This document shows, piece after piece, positions 61,292-64,000 of a stretch of 64,000 nt of DNA. The position numbers and the translations under genes were made by a program. The notes beneath the pieces were generated by a model that saw only the letters and a list, made by a program, of their open reading frames with translations, ran no database searches and was not told the origin of the DNA. Source of the DNA: Planctomycetaceae bacterium (GTDB lineage: Bacteria; Planctomycetota; Planctomycetia; Pirellulales; Pirellulaceae); assembly GCA_027487485.1 (NCBI GenBank), contig JAIYDN010000107.1, positions 62,001-126,000 on the forward strand. Reading direction: 5' to 3'. Position 1 is the stretch's first letter. Each line of letters starts with the position of its first letter.

Positions 61292-62464
61292 ATGTCGAAC
61301 AAAAAATATGATCTATTGCTCTGTGGAGGTGGTGTAATCGGTTTGTCCGTCGCCCTCCAGTGCGCTAGGAAGGGCTGGTCGGTCATCGTCGTAGACTCTG
61401 GCGACATCGGCAAGGGGGCTTCTTGGGCAGGGGCCGGTATTCTGCCGGCCGGGGCTAAGCTTCCCGCCCTAGACCCAATCGAGCAACTAAGGGCTTTGTC
61501 GCATCAACTTCATGCCGAATGGTCGAGCATCCTGAAGCAAGAAACAGGTATCGATAACGAGTATCGAAACAGCGGCGGAGTCTATCTTGCAAGAACGAAT
61601 GCAGAACGCGCTACCTTGGCGGGGAATCAGCTCTGGTGGAACGAACACGGGATCCAGTTCGAATGCTGGGAAGGTCAGGAACTTGCTCGTAACATTTCGG
61701 CTTTGAAAGATCTCGCTGCTGATTCCCCCAACCTAAGGGCTTGGCACGTGCCGGCGGATTGCACCCTCCGAAATCCACGTCACCTTCAGGCCTTAATGCA
61801 AGCGTGTTTGAAATTAGGGGTTAACTTGGTCGGAAAGACTCCTATCGATCGTTTTCACAGCGAGCGCGATTGCATCCTTGCAGCGATCTCAGGAAACCAA
61901 CGATTTTCGGCGGATCGTTACTGCATTACCAACGGTGCATGGGCCTCGCAACTGTTGCCTGAACTAGGAATCGATACAGGAATACTTCCTGTGCGCGGGC
62001 AGATGGTTCTTTTTAAGCTGGATCATCCTCCTTTTTCGCAAGTGATCCATGATGGGCATCGGTACCTGGTGCCGCGGGAGGATGGCCACGTTCTTGCAGG
62101 TTCTTGCGAAGAAGAGGTCGGTTTCGATCCTACCACCACCGACACGATGGTCCAGGATCTGAAAGATTGGGCTTACCGGCTGTGTCCGTTGCTTACCCCG
62201 TCGATGGTCCTTCGATCTTGGGCTGGATTACGACCAGGATCGTTTGATACGTATCCGTATCTTGGTACACTGCATCCCTTTCAAAACGGTTTTTTGGCTT
62301 CCGGACACTTTCGACATGGCTTGCATTGGTCGACGGCTACGGCATTGCTGATGCAACAATGGATGGCAGGCGAACCGACCGAGATTGACTTAAAACCCTT
62401 TTGCATTCAACGCGGCCAAACCCTCGGCAACCAATTGACCAATCACGGTACAACCTCAACATGA
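61292..62464 (+). CDS. thiO: Glycine oxidase ThiO-like FAD enzyme
   Basis: A 390-residue flavoprotein. The FAD motif is YDLLLCGGGVIGLSVALQCA; the family's KGASWAGAGILPAG block follows. The C-terminus has VLRSWAGLRPGSFDTYPYLG and GHFRHGLHWSTATALLM, matching ThiO/DAO proteins. It oxidises glycine to an imine for thiazole synthesis in the thiamine pathway, as known for ThiO. No thiG/thiS lies nearby. It overlaps the TPR gene by 4 bp (ATGA). Confidence 0.9.
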   Translation: MSNKKYDLLLCGGGVIGLSVALQCARKGWSVIVVDSGDIGKGASWAGAGILPAGAKLPALDPIEQLRALSHQLHAEWSSILKQETGIDNEYRNSGGVYLARTNAERATLAGNQLWWNEHGIQFECWEGQELARNISALKDLAADSPNLRAWHVPADCTLRNPRHLQALMQACLKLGVNLVGKTPIDRFHSERDCILAAISGNQRFSADRYCITNGAWASQLLPELGIDTGILPVRGQMVLFKLDHPPFSQVIHDGHRYLVPREDGHVLAGSCEEEVGFDPTTTDTMVQDLKDWAYRLCPLLTPSMVLRSWAGLRPGSFDTYPYLGTLHPFQNGFLASGHFRHGLHWSTATALLMQQWMAGEPTEIDLKPFCIQRGQTLGNQLTNHGTTST

Positions 62465-62781
62465 ATTCCCGCTTAGAAAAAATCCTTTCGATGCTCGAAA
62501 CTGATCCACGTGACCCATTTTTGCGGTACACGTTGGCAATGGAATATCGCAAGCTGCAACAAAACGAGAAAAGTCTCGAGCTGCTCACCGAGTTGACGAT
62601 TCACGAAAACCCTAAGTACGTTGCCGCGTTTTTTATGGCTGCCCAACAATTGGTAGAACTGGAACGGCTCGACGACGCCAGATCCTATTTGCGCGAAGGA
62701 ATCGAGGAAGCAAGGCTGCAAAACAACCACCATGCGGCTGCGGAGATGAGTGAGTTGCTATCAGAGATTGGAAAAGAGTGA
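62461..62781 (+). CDS. Small TPR protein
   Basis: A 106-residue protein from the ATG at 62461 (MNSRLEKILSMLETDPRDPF). It consists of about three TPR-like helix pairs: RYTLAMEYRKLQQNEKSLEL, YVAAFFMAAQQLVELERLDD, ARSYLREGIEEARLQNNHHA. It overlaps thiO by 4 bp and tsaB by 4 bp, so translation is coupled across the three genes. TPR proteins are scaffolds; the partner is unknown. Confidence 0.85.
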   Translation: MNSRLEKILSMLETDPRDPFLRYTLAMEYRKLQQNEKSLELLTELTIHENPKYVAAFFMAAQQLVELERLDDARSYLREGIEEARLQNNHHAAAEMSELLSEIGKE

Positions 62782-63578
62782 TTACCGACACAAGCGATAC
62801 GGGGTTTGGGCCACAGTGGAAAGGTAAATCGCAACTGTGTTTGTTGGCCATGGAAACAAGCGGCAAGAGCGGATCGGTTGCGGTCTTGCGAGCCAAACCT
62901 CAGTCCGTGATCTGCGATTCGGAAGACCTACCCCAACAATGGGGCTCGGCAAAGACGTTAGCACCTACCATCCAACGCCTTCTGAAAGATCTGTCGATTG
63001 AACCAACCAGCTTGGATGCAATCGCCCTTGTGACCGGCCCGGGTTCATTTACGGGACTGCGAGTGGGAGTAGCGACTGCCAAAGCGATGGCCTATGCATT
63101 GCAAGTTCCAGTCGTAGAAGTGGACACGCTCGATGCGATCGCATTTCAGAATGTCCAGGTGCCTCAAGTGATGCACATGATCATGGACGCGTATCGCGGT
63201 CAGTTGTTCTACGCTACGTATGAGGTGAAGCGTGAAGGCACTTTTGAAAAGCTGACTGAAACCAAGATTGTGGACATGATCGAATTGGTCGGATCGGTCT
63301 TGGATGCGACCCCATCGACGGAACAAATTCTTTTTATCGGACCGGGCTGCTCGCGATTTCGAAAGACGCTGCTGGACGACGATTGGCTAGAAGGTCGCGA
63401 CTTAAGTTCGATCCGTTCGCGATTCGTTTGGAACGAAACTCCCAAATCGATCCCTCAAGCAGAAAGCGTTGCACGACTTGGTCTGCAACGCTTCATTCAA
63501 AATCAAACTTTGGATCCGATGTCTGTCATGCCGCATTATTACCGTGCAAGTGCGGCAGAGGAGTCGGCTTCGATTTAG
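62778..63578 (+). CDS. tsaB: tRNA threonylcarbamoyladenosine protein TsaB
   Basis: A 266-residue protein whose GTG start lies in the GTGA overlap with the TPR gene. The ASKHA-type N-terminus is LCLLAMETSGKSGSVAVLRA, and ALVTGPGSFTGLRVGVATAK is the TsaB hallmark (helix interface with TsaD). TsaB joins TsaD and TsaE to make t6A at position 37 of ANN-decoding tRNAs. The length is slightly more than usual, due to an N-terminal extension of about 20 residues and a C-terminal tail. Confidence 0.93.
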   Translation: MITDTSDTGFGPQWKGKSQLCLLAMETSGKSGSVAVLRAKPQSVICDSEDLPQQWGSAKTLAPTIQRLLKDLSIEPTSLDAIALVTGPGSFTGLRVGVATAKAMAYALQVPVVEVDTLDAIAFQNVQVPQVMHMIMDAYRGQLFYATYEVKREGTFEKLTETKIVDMIELVGSVLDATPSTEQILFIGPGCSRFRKTLLDDDWLEGRDLSSIRSRFVWNETPKSIPQAESVARLGLQRFIQNQTLDPMSVMPHYYRASAAEESASI

Positions 63579-63616
63579 TTCAAACTTCTTACAGTCTGTT
63601 GATCTAGCAGAGTGTC

Positions 63617-64000
63617 TTAGAGATACATGCCTTGGAAGGCGAAGTACCCCAGAGCCGCAATGGTCATCGGGATACCGTAGGGCAGTAGGTACATTCGCGA
63701 CTTGCGTTCCGCTGCTCGTTGAAACAACGCCTCAGGATCGCGTACTTCGACGAATTCGCCGATCAACATATTAAACTGCTGAAAGTGCTTCTTCCACCGA
63801 CCGCTGTAAGCAATCATCATGATCGCCATGATTCCACCCACGATCGCTGTTGTGGCAAATATATTCCATGTATGTTCGGCATGAACCCAAGCACCAATTC
63901 CAGCGAGCAATTTGACATCTCCTGCCCCCATGCCACCTACCATATAGATGCCATAAAGTAAGCCGAGGCCGAAGAAGGTTGCAAGAAGACTCCAGCCAAG
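63617..64000 (-). CDS. Prepilin peptidase, type IV/A24 (5' end outside window)
   Basis: The minus-strand frame runs to the window edge, giving the last 127 residues. The GxGD aspartyl-protease motif is visible in VGGMGAGDVKLLAGIGAWV, with hydrophobic helices before (FFGLGLLYGIYMV) and after (TAIVGGIMAIMMIAYSG). The tail ends in another helix (YGIPMTIAALGYFAF). A short loop KKHFQQFNMLIGEFV and form like CpaA/TadV suggest a Flp/Tad pilus or type IV pilus enzyme. It converges with tsaB. Confidence 0.88.
   Translation of the reverse strand, partial: LGWSLLATFFGLGLLYGIYMVGGMGAGDVKLLAGIGAWVHAEHTWNIFATTAIVGGIMAIMMIAYSGRWKKHFQQFNMLIGEFVEVRDPEALFQRAAERKSRMYLLPYGIPMTIAALGYFAFQGMYL

Noticed and set aside
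1-64000. tRNA, rRNA, riboswitch or insertion sequence transposase
   Set aside because: I looked in the gene-free stretches and saw no cloverleaf with a TTC loop, no rRNA segment and no transposase motif; short RNAs could be missed by eye.

Overview
The window looks like a chromosome segment of a planctomycete, most likely of the Pirellulaceae/Pirellulales. Signs are the N-terminal LEDRR sorting signature on a huge secreted protein (57585..60203), an SHD1 domain closing a membrane protein (761..3598), planctomycete-type c-type cytochrome modules beside a Ser/Thr kinase (22862..26364), many long secreted proteins of unknown function, and large amounts of dispersed palindromic and tandem repeat DNA between genes. 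Assignments rest on reading motifs by eye; no database search was possible.

Layout. 1..3943: two head-to-head membrane/secreted beta-propeller genes, then a small frameshifted gene. 3967..9045: a minus-strand SWIM zinc finger plus DUF6493-like pair and a ParDE-type toxin-antitoxin module. 9046..10687: a decayed tandem duplication around a DUF1697 gene, with two copies of a 72-bp palindrome. 10688..15272: DJ-1-like protein, secreted protein, membrane thioredoxin, then minus-strand ygfZ and greA. 15432..22253: a minus-strand run ispG, proB, exbD and a membrane-anchored squalene-cyclase-like protein, preceded by a Tat-exported TIM-barrel protein. 22386..27575: a 33-bp tandem array, the kinase and cytochrome pair, and three copies of a GCCGTAAC palindrome around an orphan membrane gene. 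27587..32403: HEAT-like secreted protein and two overlapping Cys/Met-metabolism PLP enzymes. 32445..38433: esterase/SMP-30 fusion, rpsT, a repeat array, a glycosyltransferase and an EamA transporter. 38434..45103: repeat-rich stretch with a nucleotidyltransferase pair, an FG-GAP protein, small membrane proteins, a second DJ-1 protein and an RlaP-like nucleotidyltransferase. 45335..51360: HtrA protease behind tandem sigma-54-like sites, a zinc metalloprotease, and a run ending in a YoaB-like Rid protein. 51519..57509: a tight minus-strand run with MoxR, DUF58 and an ATP-grasp ligase. 57585..64000: giant secreted metalloprotease-like protein, CPBP protease, thiO-TPR-tsaB, and a partial prepilin peptidase.

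How the parts fit. Housekeeping functions (isoprenoid, proline, sulfur amino acid, thiamine, tRNA t6A, ribosome, transcript cleavage) sit among envelope functions: quality-control proteases, an orphan ExbD with a coupled membrane protein, a MoxR/DUF58 chaperone unit and sugar modification or export. Conflict-type modules (SWIM/DUF6493, ParDE, AbiEii-like nucleotidyltransferase pair) sit next to the repeat-rich, duplicated stretches, which read as the plastic parts of the segment. The most unusual direct observations are the decayed duplication at 9257..10560, the four-copy 72-bp palindrome, the genes whose stop codons lie inside dispersed repeats, the catalytically degenerate protease-propeller-SHD1 fusion, and the cytochrome protein with what looks like a dead peptidase domain.
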